DNA of 64,000 nt, from NCBI GenBank assembly GCA_947652115.1, contig OX393570.1, positions 6,420,710-6,484,709 on the forward strand, read 5' to 3'. Source of the stretch: Blastomussa wellsi (Eukaryota; Cnidaria; Anthozoa; Scleractinia; Plerogyridae). Under the pieces are notes generated by a model that worked only from the letters and a program-made list of their open reading frames with translations, was not told the origin of the DNA and did not search any database. Both the position numbers and the translations under genes were made by a program. Within the stretch, counting starts at the first letter, position 1, and each line of letters begins with the position of its first letter. Below, piece by piece: positions 1 through 11,106 of the stretch.

Positions 1-94
1 GGTTTCTAAGGAAACGATGACGTCGTACTAGGGCTTAAATGCTGCCAGCACCATTTTTCAGAGGACAAAAAACTGAATAACATTTAAAAAAGAT

Positions 95-212
95 AAAGTC
101 TGCATTCGGGCCTAGTGGCCCATCAGGCCGGAGCTTTAGCATGAAGCGATAGAGAGTATTTCTACTCCCCCCTCTGGATGGGATGCTAGTCCATCGCAGG
201 GTAAACCCCCAG
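95..212 (-). repeat. SINE 3' portion (fragment)
   Basis: Read on the minus strand, this contains GATGGACTAGCATCCCATCC, then a block ending in CTCCGGCCTGATGGGCCACT. The latter block recurs, diverged, on the plus strand near 63138-63163 downstream of a tRNA-like head. I take it as the 3' part of a tRNA-derived SINE. The head is not recognisable here. Family assignment is inference. Confidence 0.55.
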
Positions 213-475
213 CCGTGAATAACGCCTGAAGGCCGATCTTCACATGAGCCGAACCAAGCGCATAATCAAAGTCCAAAGGTGCCATTTTGACTTACCTCTA
301 AAAACCACTGACCAACATTAGCCCTCTTTTGTTGTTTGTTTATGGTAGCCTGGTAGCAGTTCGGTACGACTGAATAAGTTAGATGTTTGATTAGTTGGGT
401 CGACCAAAACTGTCATTAGGTTCGGCTCATGTGAAGTACGGCGTTTGAAGCGTTTGTTGGGATAATCAACTGGGT
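213..475. other. Non-coding stretch, nothing recognised
   Basis: No convincing coding potential, RNA gene or clear repeat seen between the SINE fragment and the Penelope-like terminal repeat. Confidence 0.5.
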
Positions 476-560
476 TGATAATGTCAATTGGCCACCGTAA
501 AGAGATTCAAGAGCTGACGTTTCGAGCGTTAGCCCTTCGTCGGAGCAAATCAAGGAATTG
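476..560 (-). repeat. Penelope-like terminal repeat with degenerate hammerhead motif
   Basis: First of three copies of a block that also occurs at about 5198-5290 and 8528-8622. On the minus strand it carries a hammerhead-like core (504-551). The first core box reads CCGACGA instead of CTGACGA here, while GAAACGTC is intact, so this copy is probably inactive as a ribozyme. It sits at the 3' end of the adjacent minus-strand GIY-YIG fragment, as expected for a Penelope-like terminal repeat. Confidence 0.6.
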
Positions 561-639
561 TGCGTCTTGTGTTGTTTATATACAGAAAGATGGAGCTTCG
601 CTATTAACTGGTGCCTGGTAACATGAAAATGACGGATTA

Positions 640-1506
640 AATTAGTTGAATCAGTGAAAAGCGTTCGTTGATACCGTGAGGATTAAGAGTGCCGATTTGA
701 AAAATAAATTTTTGTTCTAGAGTTTTACGGCTTTCCGTGTCTCCCTGGTGAAGGGAAAGGCCGCAGACTGCCATATGCCGCTTAGAATGATTTGGGAGAT
801 TGAAGTGTCTCGCGACCGGTTTCGATGCATTTTTGTCGTCTTTCTCTACGTCACGAAGGTGTTCACGGAATCGGTCGCCAAGTCGCCTCCCTGTGATGTA
901 TAACTGTTAGCAAAGAGTGCAAGTTATGCAGTAGATGGCATTGGCTGAGGTACAGGTGAAATGATCAGTGATTTTGATAGATCGCTTGGGTCCCGATATT
1001 TTGTCAACGTTGTGAATGAAAGGGCATGTTTTGAATCGTGCGCGAGCGCATTTAAATGTTCCGGGTTGATCACTAGTTTGGAATGCACTTCTGACTAAAA
1101 TGTTACCTATGTTTTTGTCGCGTTTGAATGAAATTAATGGAGGTTGCGAAAAGATTCTACCAGTGTCGGGATCATTTTGAAGTAATTTAAAGTTTTTGAG
1201 AATGATGGATTTAACTGCGTGGTTGTGAGGATGAAATGTGAGTGTGAATGGGATTCTATCGTTGTTTTCTCTCTGTGACGTTTGTAGTGCTGACTGTCGA
1301 TCAATTTGTTGTGCGCGATGATGGCCCGCTTGAACAACAGAAGCAGGCCGCGTTTGTCGAAGAAATTGCACATTTCCTCCTTTCCTTCCTCTACAAAGAC
1401 GGCGAAGTCTAAGAAACTGAGAATAAGGAATGGAATTTTTGACATGTGATGGATGTGAAGATGAATACAACAAACAACTATGAGAATCTGTGGGTTTGTA
1501 GTGCAC
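640..1506 (-). pseudogene. Penelope-like retroelement, C-terminal RT end plus GIY-YIG endonuclease (broken)
   Basis: The minus strand translates from about 1506 to 907 as the end of a Penelope-like protein: an RT-side region with FLRLRRLC and NVQFLRQTRPASVVQAGHH, a linker, then the cysteine-rich region FKCARARFKTCPFIHNVDK and FTCTSANAIYCITCTLC that precedes the GIY-YIG nuclease. A stop codon interrupts directly after CTLC, and a few codons seen in the second copy (around 8960) are missing. Beyond the stop the nuclease continues in frame (RRLGDRFREHL, then an HFNLPNHSK-type segment) to about 740. In the family this nuclease nicks target DNA for retrotransposition. This copy is 5'-truncated and dead. 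It lies upstream of the host gene and antisense to it. Confidence 0.75.
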
Positions 1507-1509
1507 ACT

Positions 1510-3325
1510 GGTGCATAAACCGTTGCCTTCGATAGAAACTTTGATATCCAGGAATGCTAAGGAAGTATCGGTCTATACTTGAGTAAAGCAGCTAATTTCG
1601 TGTAACACTCAAACCTCATGTCGTCTCGTGGCATTTTCTCAGATTTCTTGAAATGCTGAAGTAAAGGATCCGTGAACTTAAAGTTAACCACAACTCTCTA
1701 GGTTGAGCTCATCCTCGGTGTAAAAACCTGTGAAATTCACGAGTGACGTAAAACAAAGAACGAACAAGACAGCAAAGAACTTCGAAACAATAGCGAATAG
1801 AAAAACAACAGATAAAGAGCAAAGAAAAAAGTCACAGGTTTTTACACCGATGTAAACCCCTAGGTTGTCATGTCACTGTTACACTTTATTCCACCAGCCT
1901 TTCTCGAACAGCTCTATCATGTATAAATAAATGTATAAATTGTAAAATATAGATTTAGCGAAGCCTAAAAGCGGAGCTCCGTATTTTTGCCCGTTCTTAA
2001 TAATTTCTCTGAAATAAATAATAATTTTAAACGTCAACTCGAATTGCAGAATTTCCGCTAAGAATGACCATAAAAAAGTTAAAAAATGCTGCAAGAAGAA
2101 AAAAAATGGACCTGAGCCCGCGATCAATGAAGAAAACCAATGCCTGGTAAGCGATCGAAAAAAACACGTTACCGCGATTAGTTCTAACCTGAGCCCGCGA
2201 TCTGGTCATGTGATACTGGTCAGCGGATACATCGATTTGACAGCTGTCAATTGACCATAACATGGATGCCCTATAACAAAGATGTAAGCTGATAAGGCTG
2301 ACAAGGTGTTGACAAGGCATGGCTATTTATGGCCGCCATGTTGCGCGACTCCGTCGTCGTCGTCACCGTCGCCGTCGCCGTCGTTGTGCTTACGCGCCCA
2401 CGAGCAATACCGCTAGCCATGATAACCATGAGAAAATCAACCCATGGGTTTCCTTTTCTTTTCCCATGTGAGTATGGGGCTCCGCTTGGGTGTCCGGAGC
2501 TCAGCCATAAATCTACTACCGTTCTAGCACTAGTTTTATTCTGTTGTAGAAAGTAAGTAGCGGTTGTATAAAAAATGGGGGCCGCTTCTTTGCGTTTTTG
2601 AAGTGTTTTCAGTGTGTGAGTGATTAAGATTTGGATAATCTTGTTGTTAAGCTTTGAACGTCTTGCAGGTTTGTAATAGGTATCGTAATGTTTTGAAAGT
2701 TCTCAAAATTGCATGAGCCTTTTGGTGAGTGCAATTTGAGAACTTTGAAAACATCACGAGTACCAATTAATCACGAATTGTACGAGAAGGTCGTGCGAGT
2801 TTTTGTTTATAGTACATGCAACAAAGTTAAAAGAATAAAGACCACATTTGTTTCTTACCTCTGCATAAAATTGCTGAAGAATTTTGTCCAGTTCTTCCGC
2901 CGAATATTTTAGGGTTAAATTTGCGCTCTTCAGCCCAGCTCCGCCGTACGTTTATCCAGGTTTGTGTGCTTTTCTTTGCAATTTCGTTGGTTACTGTTTC
3001 TTTAAGTTTTGAAGCTCGTTCTCATTAGAGAAAACAAAACCACTGTCGGCCATTTTGTCTCTCCCCTTCAAATTTGCATGCCTCGCTTGCCCGCGTTGCT
3101 ATAGAAACATAATAGGTACTCTGCGGAGTACAATTTGGGATTAATTGTACTGCTCTCGCCCAATCAGAATGAAATAATATTGTTGAGTGTACAATAAATA
3201 GTAAAACATTTGCCCTTAGCCCATCAACGTAACTACTGCACGATCATCGGAAATCTCAGCTCATAATCTAATTGTTAATTATAGATATCTGTTTTTCAGT
3301 ACAGCCAGAAAGGAATTTGTTAGCA
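1510..3325. other. Upstream region of the CUB-Ig-LRR gene
   Basis: No supported coding gene. Short reading frames on both strands (for example 1879-2320 minus and 2329-2556 plus) show no family features and overlap low-complexity or repeat-like DNA. The promoter of the gene starting at 3326 should lie in the last few hundred bases. I cannot place a start site; an AT-rich ATAAATAG stretch lies near 3193. Confidence 0.4.
2346..2386 (+). repeat. GTC/GCC trinucleotide-like simple repeat
   Basis: Runs of CGTCGTCGTC and CGCCGTCGCCGTC form a short, locally GC-rich trinucleotide repeat in otherwise AT-rich DNA. It explains the valine/alanine-rich reading frame across it, which I do not consider a gene. 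Confidence 0.7.
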
Positions 3326-3386
3326 ATGTACAGCTGGATTTATTTAACTCTGCTTGTAGCCGTCATATCGGTATGGAAACCTCGTG
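3326..3386 (+). CDS. Exon 1 of the CUB-Ig-LRR receptor-like gene: signal peptide
   Basis: ATG at 3326 opens 20 codons plus one base (MYSWIYLTLLVAVISVWKPR) followed by a strong donor, GTAAGT. The short hydrophobic N-terminus is a typical signal peptide, placing the product in the secretory pathway. The intron is phase 1 and the next exon with a matching phase 1 acceptor is the CUB exon at 5863, where the frame continues without a stop. All following domain exons keep compatible phases (1-1, 1-1, 1-2, then 2-2), which is the main evidence that they form one gene. The start is chosen because this ATG leads directly into a signal peptide and a good donor. Transcript evidence is lacking. Confidence 0.7.
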
Positions 3387-4402
3387 GTAAGTGATACTTC
3401 TGGAAACGTCTAGCATAAATTTTCAAGTTTGTGAAATACAATCCTTCTCGATCTTTTTCAAGATAAAGTTAATTATTGCTTACAGTTCTAACATCTTTAC
3501 AATACTTACATTACTTACAATAGTAACTTTACATAATTACAATTTACTAGCCTTTTACTTACAATACTATCAATGCTTACAGCACAAAAATAACATACAA
3601 TATAAATACAACCTACAGGTTAGTAATACTTATAATGCCAGTATTTACTACAATATTAGTACGATATTAACAAAAATTATAATTGTATTAACCTTACTTG
3701 GCTTCACTTAACTTACTAAGCTTAACGTTTTCCGTAATTAATACAATTAACTAATATTATTACGACCCATCTCCATAAACTGTTTGTTGAGTTTGTTGAG
3801 CAGTGCAGGCGATATGAAAATGTATAAGGTAATTTGTTTCAAAAAGAAGAACGATAGCCTCGTCAACGTTTGGTTAATAGAAAAGAGTGCGGTTTCAGAA
3901 GTCAGAAAAACTAAATGGCTAATTGGATAGGGATTAGTATATCCCATTTCTTCAAATTGGATGCGGATTTATGGGAATAACCAGAAACACTTTAAGGTGT
4001 GGTATTTTTTTGTTGGACCTACAATACTATATGCAGTGTCTAGCTAGAGGTAAGCAGAATTCACTTGGAGAGAAAACTTAGGTATTTCAAGTTCAAAAAA
4101 CTCAAGTCATTCCATTTTCCAGGGGTTGAGGTGTCGAGATCGTGATACTTTTGAATCCAAGTATATTTCAGTAATTTATTAAACGGAGATAAGTCAATCA
4201 CATTTAGTCCGCCATTTGCATAACCGTTTATCAACACCGTTCTCTCGATCTTATGGCCTTTGTTATTTCATATAAAATTATTAAAGATGATATTTATCGG
4301 TCTGATGCCGTTTTGATTTGGTGCTATATGTGGTGTTAAGAAATATGTAAGTTGGGATGCCAGCAAGCTTTTAATAACTAAGATTTTGCCAGTTAAGGAT
4401 AA

Positions 4403-4490
4403 TTAACACAAACTTGTTCCTGGGGTCCTCTCACTTCTCTCGCTCCAGGGGGTGGTGAGAGAGAGACCCTGGGAACGAGTTTGTAATTAA
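4403..4490. repeat. Foldback element (imperfect inverted repeat)
   Basis: A left arm with ACAAACTTGTTCCTGGGGTC pairs with a right arm ending GACCCTGGGAACGAGTTTGT. The arms are separated by a short C/T- and G/A-rich loop. TTAA lies at both outer ends. It looks like a small MITE or foldback element; the family is unknown. Confidence 0.55.
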
Positions 4491-4497
4491 CAATGCG

Positions 4498-4566
4498 CCG
4501 GATACGAGCTGATATAGGTAACCAACAAGCCCGTAGGCCGAGTTGGTTATTTCAGCTCATATCCGG
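4498..4566. repeat. Foldback element (inverted repeat about 25-29 bp)
   Basis: CCGGATACGAGCTGATATAG with GGTAACCAAC on the left pairs imperfectly with GTTGGTTATTTCAGCTCATA and TCCGG on the right, around a loop of about 14 bases. It lies directly beside the previous inverted repeat. Confidence 0.6.
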
Positions 4567-4569
4567 GAT

Positions 4570-4604
<35 letters not shown>

Positions 4605-5185
4605 CTCCGTTTATTTCACTCGCAAAAATTTTTAAATTGATATTATTAATAATGTGGACATTTCAGTTTGACCTAAACGAAGTGAAAAGGCGGCAAAATC
4701 AGTGGTGCGCTGCTCACTCTGCACGTTGAACGAAACACGTGAGATAAAGCGAGCCAGAGAAAATCTTCTTCGTAAATATATTCTTGGCTATGTCACCTCT
4801 GAAGTTGTCCCTGTCGTTGAAAATCGTGGCAAACGAATTTTGTTTAATGGGAATATCCGAAATTATTACAGAGCTGAACATCGCATTTCTTGAACAAGTC
4901 AAAACGGGCGTAAGCTTATAATTACCTGTCTGTAGCGATCTCGCGGCTGATCATGACTGAAAATTAACTGCGTGAAACGAAGGCCGGTGGGAATCCCTTT
5001 GAAGTAAAGAACAACATAATCCGTCAATTGCTGCATGGATTACAACTGATGGAGAATCTTCGAAGATGAAGCTTGAGTGCCAAAGAGGTGCTGAATAGGC
5101 TTTTGAAGCCCCATTATGCTGCCCAAAAGTGAGACTTTTTTTCGAACAATGGGTTTCTTGTAACAAGTAAATGAATCTTAGAATA

Positions 5186-5300
5186 TAATTTGGTTTTATC
5201 AACTGGGTTGATAATGTCAATTGGCCACCGTAAAGAGATTCAAGAGCTGAGGTTTCGAGCGTTAGCCCTTCGTCGGAGCGAATCAAGGAATTGTGCCAAT
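5186..5300 (-). repeat. Solo Penelope-like terminal repeat with degenerate hammerhead
   Basis: Second copy of the terminal block, with no coding part beside it. On the minus strand the hammerhead-like region is 5237-5284, with two changes in conserved positions: the first core box is CCGACGA and the cleavage-site side reads GAAACCTC instead of GAAACGTC. It is expected to be inactive. Confidence 0.6.
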
Positions 5301-5422
5301 CTTAGGCCAATTAAAAGTTTCTCTTCTTTTGTCAGCTTATTCCCAAGGCCCCGCACGTTGAGAGAGGCCATCGTTATTACATTGCTATCTGTTGAGAGGG
5401 TGTGATATCATGACATGTATTA

Positions 5423-5770
5423 GGCGTGTTCCGAACTAAATTAAAAAAAAATAAATTTGACTTGAGCGCGGCAGTAGCGCGACGTTTGAAACCATCCAGC
5501 TCGACAGGGTGACACGACAGCTTAGCACGGCAGGCCTTGCCGTGCCGCACGGCAGTAGCGCGACTTGATTTGAAACGGGCGTGTCCTTGTCGTGTCGAAC
5601 TAAATTCATAAATTATTCTAATGTACTTTAAGTTATTTTGCCGCTTTTACGTTTGTTTTGTTGTTTGAATTTGGCACTACTGTATTTAATTGAACTCGAA
5701 GTTTGAAAGCAGTGCCATGAACGCCGTGCCAATGCTGGGCGAAAATTAATTTGAGTTCGGTACGGCACTA
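5423..5770. repeat. Internally repeated element with CGGCAGTAGCGCGAC motifs
   Basis: The motif CGGCAGTAGCGCGACGTTTG occurs near 5467, a close relative near 5549, and a diverged one (CGGCACTAGCATGACGTTTG) near 5764. GAACTAAATT occurs at both 5432 and 5599. A near-palindrome, GCACGGCA...TGCCGTGC, lies at 5525-5545. The structure suggests a small non-autonomous element; I do not recognise the family. Confidence 0.5.
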
Positions 5771-5862
5771 GCATGACGTTTGGTATAGCCTATACAGCGT
5801 CTTCATTGCTGTATTGCTCTATTATAACAGTCGGTCTAATATTATCGTATTTTCCTTTACAG

Positions 5863-6246
5863 TTGCTTATTGCGCATCGGACAGGTGCAAGATTGACATA
5901 GATGTCACCAGAGGAATAATTAACTATGATTCATTACTAGAGCCGAGGTTTTCCTGTGTAGTCCCGAATTGCACTTGTGTTATAAGAGCACCACTGCAGC
6001 ATCATATCCGGTTAGAGTTTAATATTTTTCAATTGACTGATATTTCCTGGCTGTATTTACAAGACTTGCTTTTCGTCTTTGATGTGGATAGCAATGATAA
6101 TTCCTCATATGGGTTGGGGAATTTTACCGGAGCAAAGCGACAATTCAAAGTGCAGTCAAGAAGTCGTCTGATGATGATTCAGTTGGCAAGGCAGGACTTG
6201 TTTCGATCTGTTTTAAAAGGATCTTTCAATTTCAGTACAACAAAAG
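5863..6246 (+). CDS. Exon 2: CUB-like domain
   Basis: A 384-nt exon with phase 1 on both sides (acceptor TTTCCTTTACAG, donor GTATGC), so it is a symmetric domain exon. It begins VAYCASDRCKID. The pattern C..CVI.APLQHHIRLEFNIF, then LLFVFDVDSND, SRSRLMMIQLA and a closing GSFNFS follows the CUB fold: paired cysteines, hydrophobic beta strands, an aspartate-containing turn, and a final glycine plus aromatic strand. Four cysteines are visible near the start. CUB domains are extracellular binding modules of about 110 residues; this one has the usual size. Reading continues into the intron for another 120 codons, but that part has no domain features and the donor fits better. The ligand is unknown. 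Confidence 0.7.
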
Positions 6247-8519
6247 GTATGCTAATTTTGGTACTTGTATATGGATTCTATATTTATTATATCGGGAGTG
6301 TAGCCGAACCCCTCGGAAAACAAAGTCTCGAGAGACTCTTGAACGTCGCTTTAGTTTGCGAATTTTTATCATCTAGGGTAACCTTTATTCTCTTCGTTAA
6401 TTCTCGAAAACCTGATGAATTAATACAAAGTTCAGTCCACTTGTGGTGCCTCGGCAGAACACGGCAATCAATCGGTCAATCAATCAATTTTTTCCCCTTC
6501 CTTTACATACAAAAATCATACTGTCCTATAATTAAACTGGGAAGGATCGAACTCTCAGCAAGCCCCGTAGGGCTTTTCGAGGAGAGCCCCTACACAAGTT
6601 TTGTACAAGTTTGATTTTAAATTAAAATCATCGAGATACCCTTCATAGATTAATTCAATCAGGATTCATGTTCATCTTGAAAACGAATTTGATGATTTCG
6701 TCTTTAAGGTTACTGTCAACACAATCTGGGCAAAGTTTTCCAAATTTCGTTTTTTAATAAACATTTAGAAGAAGCCTTTATGTTTAATTTGTCGAAAAAA
6801 AAATTGCAAAAATATTAAAAGGAAGACAAGTTACAACAGAAAGACCTTGTCGAGGGAATTGGTAACGAATACCGAAAGGTGTCATAATCCCATGGTTTCC
6901 AGCGGAGTGTTGACGTTTTTCGCACGCTAAACTTCACCTGAAATCTCAAATTACTATTTATTTACATACTTCTTTGTCTTGTGCAATGCTATAACGCTAA
7001 AATTTTGGATAAGGAAAATTATGACGTCACACTAATAGCGTTTCGCCGAGGTTTCTCCCTCGTGACATTGCACATGATGTACTGTTGTCTGCGTAATAGT
7101 CATCGATAATAACTCGTAATTTCTTCGTGATCCGAAGTGGTCATCCGATAATAATCGGAACCAATCGAATGTGCGACTGCAAGCTTCGAGTATTTCATCA
7201 ACACCACGCGATTGCGCCGAAGCGAGCTTTGACGAATCTATGTAAACAGCTGTTTATCAAGCGGCTATCTGATCGGTGAGTGAGCTTTTTGTTTCTTACT
7301 TTGTGGTGCCTAAGTAAACCGGCGATAGCTTTCGAAGTATTGAAGTATCGATACGAATTCGAATTAAAGCTTTATATTCAGCTTTATGAGCGCCATTTTG
7401 GCCAATTTAATCTCGCATCTTTAGGGACTTGTGGAACGACTAAGGAGTATTTTTATTCAATATCGCTTGTAATTATACAAAGTGGCCCTGTATTCTGTAG
7501 TTTATATACCAAAACAATTCCATACCATAAAATTTCTTCCCATTTGGGGAAAGAAACACCCGTTATGAGAACATTTTTTGCCGCGAAGCAAGCTGAGGGA
7601 TTGATAAAGCCGTATCAGCCAGATACGTCAACAAAAGGCAGAAAATGTTTTGTTAACGTTGTTGAAAGGACCCAAAACGTGGCGATTGTGTTTCCACAAA
7701 TAAAATTATGCTACCACTTTTAATCTCGATAACTATTGCCCAGCGGTAGTTTTGAATGAATCATTCCATGCAGCTTCCACTGCTATATGTAAGCTGAAGT
7801 ACATTCCCATAAAATCCATTCTCAAATCTCTAATGCGTACAGGTTAGCGACTGTCTATAAGTAATACATGTAGCATATGAGCACAAACGTGCCGGTTTTC
7901 CATCCATTTCTATAACTCAGTTTCTAATTTTATTGCTGTTGTCTCCTCATATATTTCAGTCTTAACTTGAATGACAAGACAAGAGTGCCAACATAATGGA
8001 TTATACTGCTGAATTTACAGAACTCACACAAGAAGACAATTAACAGAGTTTGTTTTGTTTATTCATCCAACTCTGTAACTAATAATTGATAAAGTAAAGT
8101 AGCTGGAAATGTTAGTCAGTAAACTGCCATTTTATTGTTGTTATCATTGAATCCTCATTTTATTATTTTTTGTTAATTCACAAATTGGAGAAAGCTATAA
8201 GTTAAATGTACAGGAACTGTTCCATTCATGATTTTATGCTGCTTTCTTACAATAAATTTGTGTTCAATTCATTTAATTGTTACAACTATTATGTTATACC
8301 AAAAAAATTCATTCCAGCTAGCTTTGGAGTAGAAGTCTGTTTCCTGTGACATTCTCAAAACAGCATTTCCCTTAAAAGCAATTTTCAAAAACAAAACTTA
8401 TCTCCACTCGGCTTACCATAGTAAGTAAAATGATATTTTCCTTCCAGTCATCAGACTGAAATTAACCTTACACAGACGTCTTGGAGGAATGACTCCCCCG
8501 AAGCCATTCTAAAAATATA
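6247..8519 (+). other. Intron 2, first part: no exon recognised
   Basis: Searched for further phase 1 domain exons before the Ig exon. A 147-codon open frame at 7280-7723 has no family features and no matching splice sites. A LRR-like LNLND start near 7960 is closed by an in-frame stop after a few codons. Several AT-rich stretches; nothing else supported. Confidence 0.45.
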
Positions 8520-9500
8520 ATTTGGTTTTATCAACTGAGTTGATAATGTCAATTGGCCACCGTAAAGAGATTTAAGAGCTGACGTTTCGAGCGTTAGCCC
8601 TTCGTCAGAGCGAATCAAAGAATTGTGCGTCGTGTGTTGTTTATATACAGAAAGATGGAGCTTCGCTATTGGTTGGTGCCTGGTAACGTGAAAACAACGG
8701 AATAAATTAGTTGAATGAAAAGCGTTCGTTGAAACCGTGAGGATTTAGAGTGCCGATTTGAAAAATAAATTTTTGTTCTAGAGTTTTGAGACTTTACGTG
8801 CTTCCTTGGTGAAGGGAAAGGCCGCAGACTGCCATATGTTGCTTAGAATGATTTGGGAGATTGAAGTGTCTCGCGACCGGTTTCGATGCATTTTTGTCGT
8901 CTTTCTCTACGTCCCGAAGGTGTTCTCGGAATCGGTCGCCTAGTCGTCTCCCTGTTTCGCTGATGTATAACTTTTTGCAAAGAGTGCAAGTTATGCAGTA
9001 GATGACATTGGCTGAGGTACAGGTGAAATGATCAGTGATCTTGATAGATTGCTTGGGTCCCGATATTTTGTCGACGTTGTGAATGAAAGGGCATGTTTTG
9101 CATCGTGCGCGAGCGCATTTAAAAGTTCCGGGTTGATCACTTATTTGGAATGCACTTCTGACTAAAAAGTTACCTATGTTTTTGAAATTAAAGGAGGTTG
9201 CGAAAAGATTCTACCAGTGTCAGGATCATTCTGAAGTAATTTAAAGTTTTTGAGAATGATGGATTTTACTGCGTGGTTGTGAGGGTGAAATGTGAGGGTG
9301 AATGGAATTCTATCGTTGTTTTCTCTATGTGACGTTTGTAGTGCTGACTGTCGATCAATTTGTTGGGCGCGATGATTGCCCGCTTGAACAACAGAAGCAG
9401 GATAGCCGCGTTTGTCGAAGAAATTGCACATTTCCTCTGATTTTAAGGAAAAATCAGAGTCGTCACTACAAAGACGGCGAAGTCTAAGAAACTGAGAATA
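8520..9500 (-). mobile_element. Penelope-like retroelement fragment, GIY-YIG half and terminal repeat
   Basis: Minus-strand copy related to 476-1506, lying in intron 2. The upstream part (9174-9554) shows FIPYSQFLRLRRLC, EMCNFFDKRGYPASVVQAG and the same linker as copy 1. Compared with copy 1 it lacks 13 bases near 9185, which shifts the frame. Downstream, the nuclease core is better preserved than in copy 1: YCITCTLCKKLYISETGRRL and then GDRFREHLRDVEKDDKNAS are in frame between about 9010 and 8880. It ends in a terminal repeat (8528-8622). Not autonomous: 5'-truncated and frameshifted. Confidence 0.75.
8569..8616 (-). ncRNA. Candidate hammerhead ribozyme (type I, minimal stem III)
   Basis: On the minus strand, in order: stem I 5' side GATTC-GCT; core CTGACGA; stem II GGGC-TAAC-GCTC (preceded by an unpaired A); core GAAA; a two-base-pair stem III without a loop; the GTC cleavage triplet (CGTC); then stem I 3' side AGC...AAATC. 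GCT pairs with AGC and GATT with AATC around an internal loop. All conserved core bases are present, unlike the copies at 504-551 and 5237-5284. Penelope-like elements are known to carry hammerheads with very short stem III that work as dimers. Activity here is inference. Confidence 0.6.
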
Positions 9501-9708
9501 AGGAATGAATTCCTTTAGAAACTTACCCCCTCTATTGTTGGTTTTCACTGTCACCCTATCAAAAACTAAATTTGAAACAGCTCAACTAGAGAAGCTTAGA
9601 ATTTCAAGGAGTGTAGATGATAAATAAATAAAAAGTTTCTCCAAGTCTCAGGCCTGTGCGGTGTCCCGTTCGCGAGTTATTTGCCGAAACGTTTCACACA
9701 GTATTAGT

Positions 9709-9756
9709 ATGGAGACGCCATATTTGTGTCCTTCCGAGGGGCACAAATATGGCCGC
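9709..9756. repeat. Short hairpin repeat, copy 1 (12-bp perfect stem)
   Basis: GCCATATTTGTG (9717-9728) pairs exactly with CACAAATATGGC (9742-9753). Flanks TATGGAGAC and GCC match, in reverse orientation, a second hairpin at 50014-50066. See findings for the compensated differences. Confidence 0.7.
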
Positions 9757-10795
9757 CGTGATGCACGCGAAACCATCTGGAACTCAGTTGTGCTATAATA
9801 GCGACTACTTTTGGCTCACGAGCTATTATACTTACACATAAACACCACTTGTTATATCTGAAAAGTTCAAACATCTGAATATCGAAAGGATAGGCTTTTT
9901 CTAAACAAAACACTTTTGTCACGGTTCTCGGCTTGATGTCACACACGGCCGAGAACTCAAAAATTCAAGATGCTCTGTTTTCAAAACGAAGGGTACTATC
10001 GAGCTGAAAATTTGCGAAAATATATATTTTTAGTTCACCTTACACCTAGTGGCAACAAAAATATAGTAGGCCTAGCCAATTTTTATTTCAGAATTTTATG
10101 ACGTCACATGAAAACCAAGAATTTATTCTAAAAATAGCTGCTGTAGAATTGACATACCCCAAAGCGTGGACTGGGAGGTGCCCTCTCTGCCCCCCTAATT
10201 TGCTCTTTCTGGTACTTTCCACATTACCTTCACTCTTTTTTTTTCTTTTACCATTTTTTCTTTGCTGTCCTATTGACACACATTAGCGCACACTCTTATG
10301 TTGGAGCTGCCCATGTACCTCAAACTCTTGCTTTAACACATGTAATGTATTCTGCGAAATTCCTTATTTACCATTCACTATAGTCATCTCTGAATCACTC
10401 AGTCACCTTGCACAAGACACATGTACTCATTGCGGACCTATTTTTTATATCACGCTTTCGTGTCGTAACGCGAGGAAACTTACCAGATCCATGAAACACT
10501 CAACAAAAAAGTCTCTTTTGATCAAATAGAAGAAAAATCCCGGACCAAAGAAAAGGTGGAAGAATTTAACGAAATAGAAATAAACCCTCTGGCACCCAGG
10601 GTACATCTTACCGCCAGCGACAAAGGTTCTTGGTTTTTGCCTCGACGCGAGGTTTCTCACAAAGAAATCGCCGTCATAAAGGATTTCTGTTAAGTAAACA
10701 GCAAAAATAACACAGTAGAAACGTTTAAACACAAAACAAAAAGCGTTTTGTCAAGAAAAGGTTTCCGTGTCCGTTGGTGGCTGAAACTACCACAG
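9757..10795 (+). other. Intron 2, middle: no exon recognised
   Basis: Only short frames without family features. Pyrimidine-rich stretch near 10195-10265. Nothing supported. Confidence 0.4.
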
Positions 10796-11106
10796 GAATC
10801 CCATACAAGCAGTGCGTCTGAAATGTATGGGAACATTGAAAGAGTCCTACTATCGAAAACTTATTTCGAGTAATGCTTTTGGTTGAAATAAACATGAACT
10901 TACCTAAACCTCCAAATCGCTCAAATTCACCATTTTGAGGCGAGAAACGACAAAATACAACACCTGAGGTAAGTTAACGTTTATTTCAACCAAAAAAACA
11001 TAAACATTACTCGAAATAAGTTTTCGATAGTTGGACGCTTTCAATGTTCCCATACATTTCTTTTTCTTTCGAACATACAAGACGCACTGCTTGTATGGGG
11101 CCCTGT
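10796..11106. mobile_element. Foldback/MITE-like element with >100-bp inverted arms
   Basis: The left arm (10796-10907) and right arm (10967-11106) are inverted copies: CCCATACAAGCAGTGCGTCT, AATGTATGGGAACATTGAAA, ACTATCGAAAACTTATTTCG and GGTTGAAATAAAC recur as reverse complements in the right arm. The right arm has an extra 15-20 bases near 11060. The centre is about 60 bases with no coding capacity. This architecture fits a non-autonomous foldback DNA transposon within intron 2. Confidence 0.75.

Larger units (their letters stand above)
3387..5862 (+). other. Intron 1 (phase 1)
   Basis: Donor GTAAGT at 3387 and acceptor TTTCCTTTACAG ending at 5862. It contains inverted repeats at 4403-4490 and 4498-4566, a Penelope-like terminal repeat at 5186-5300, and a G/C-rich repeat cluster at 5423-5770. 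No other exon was found. Confidence 0.6.

Noticed and set aside
6247..6614. Read-through extension of the CUB exon
   Set aside because: The CUB fold is complete at 6246 and a donor follows in the correct phase; the extension has no domain features.
7280..7723. 147-codon plus-strand open frame in intron 2
   Set aside because: No domain pattern, no splice sites in the required phase 1, and composition like the surrounding AT-rich DNA.
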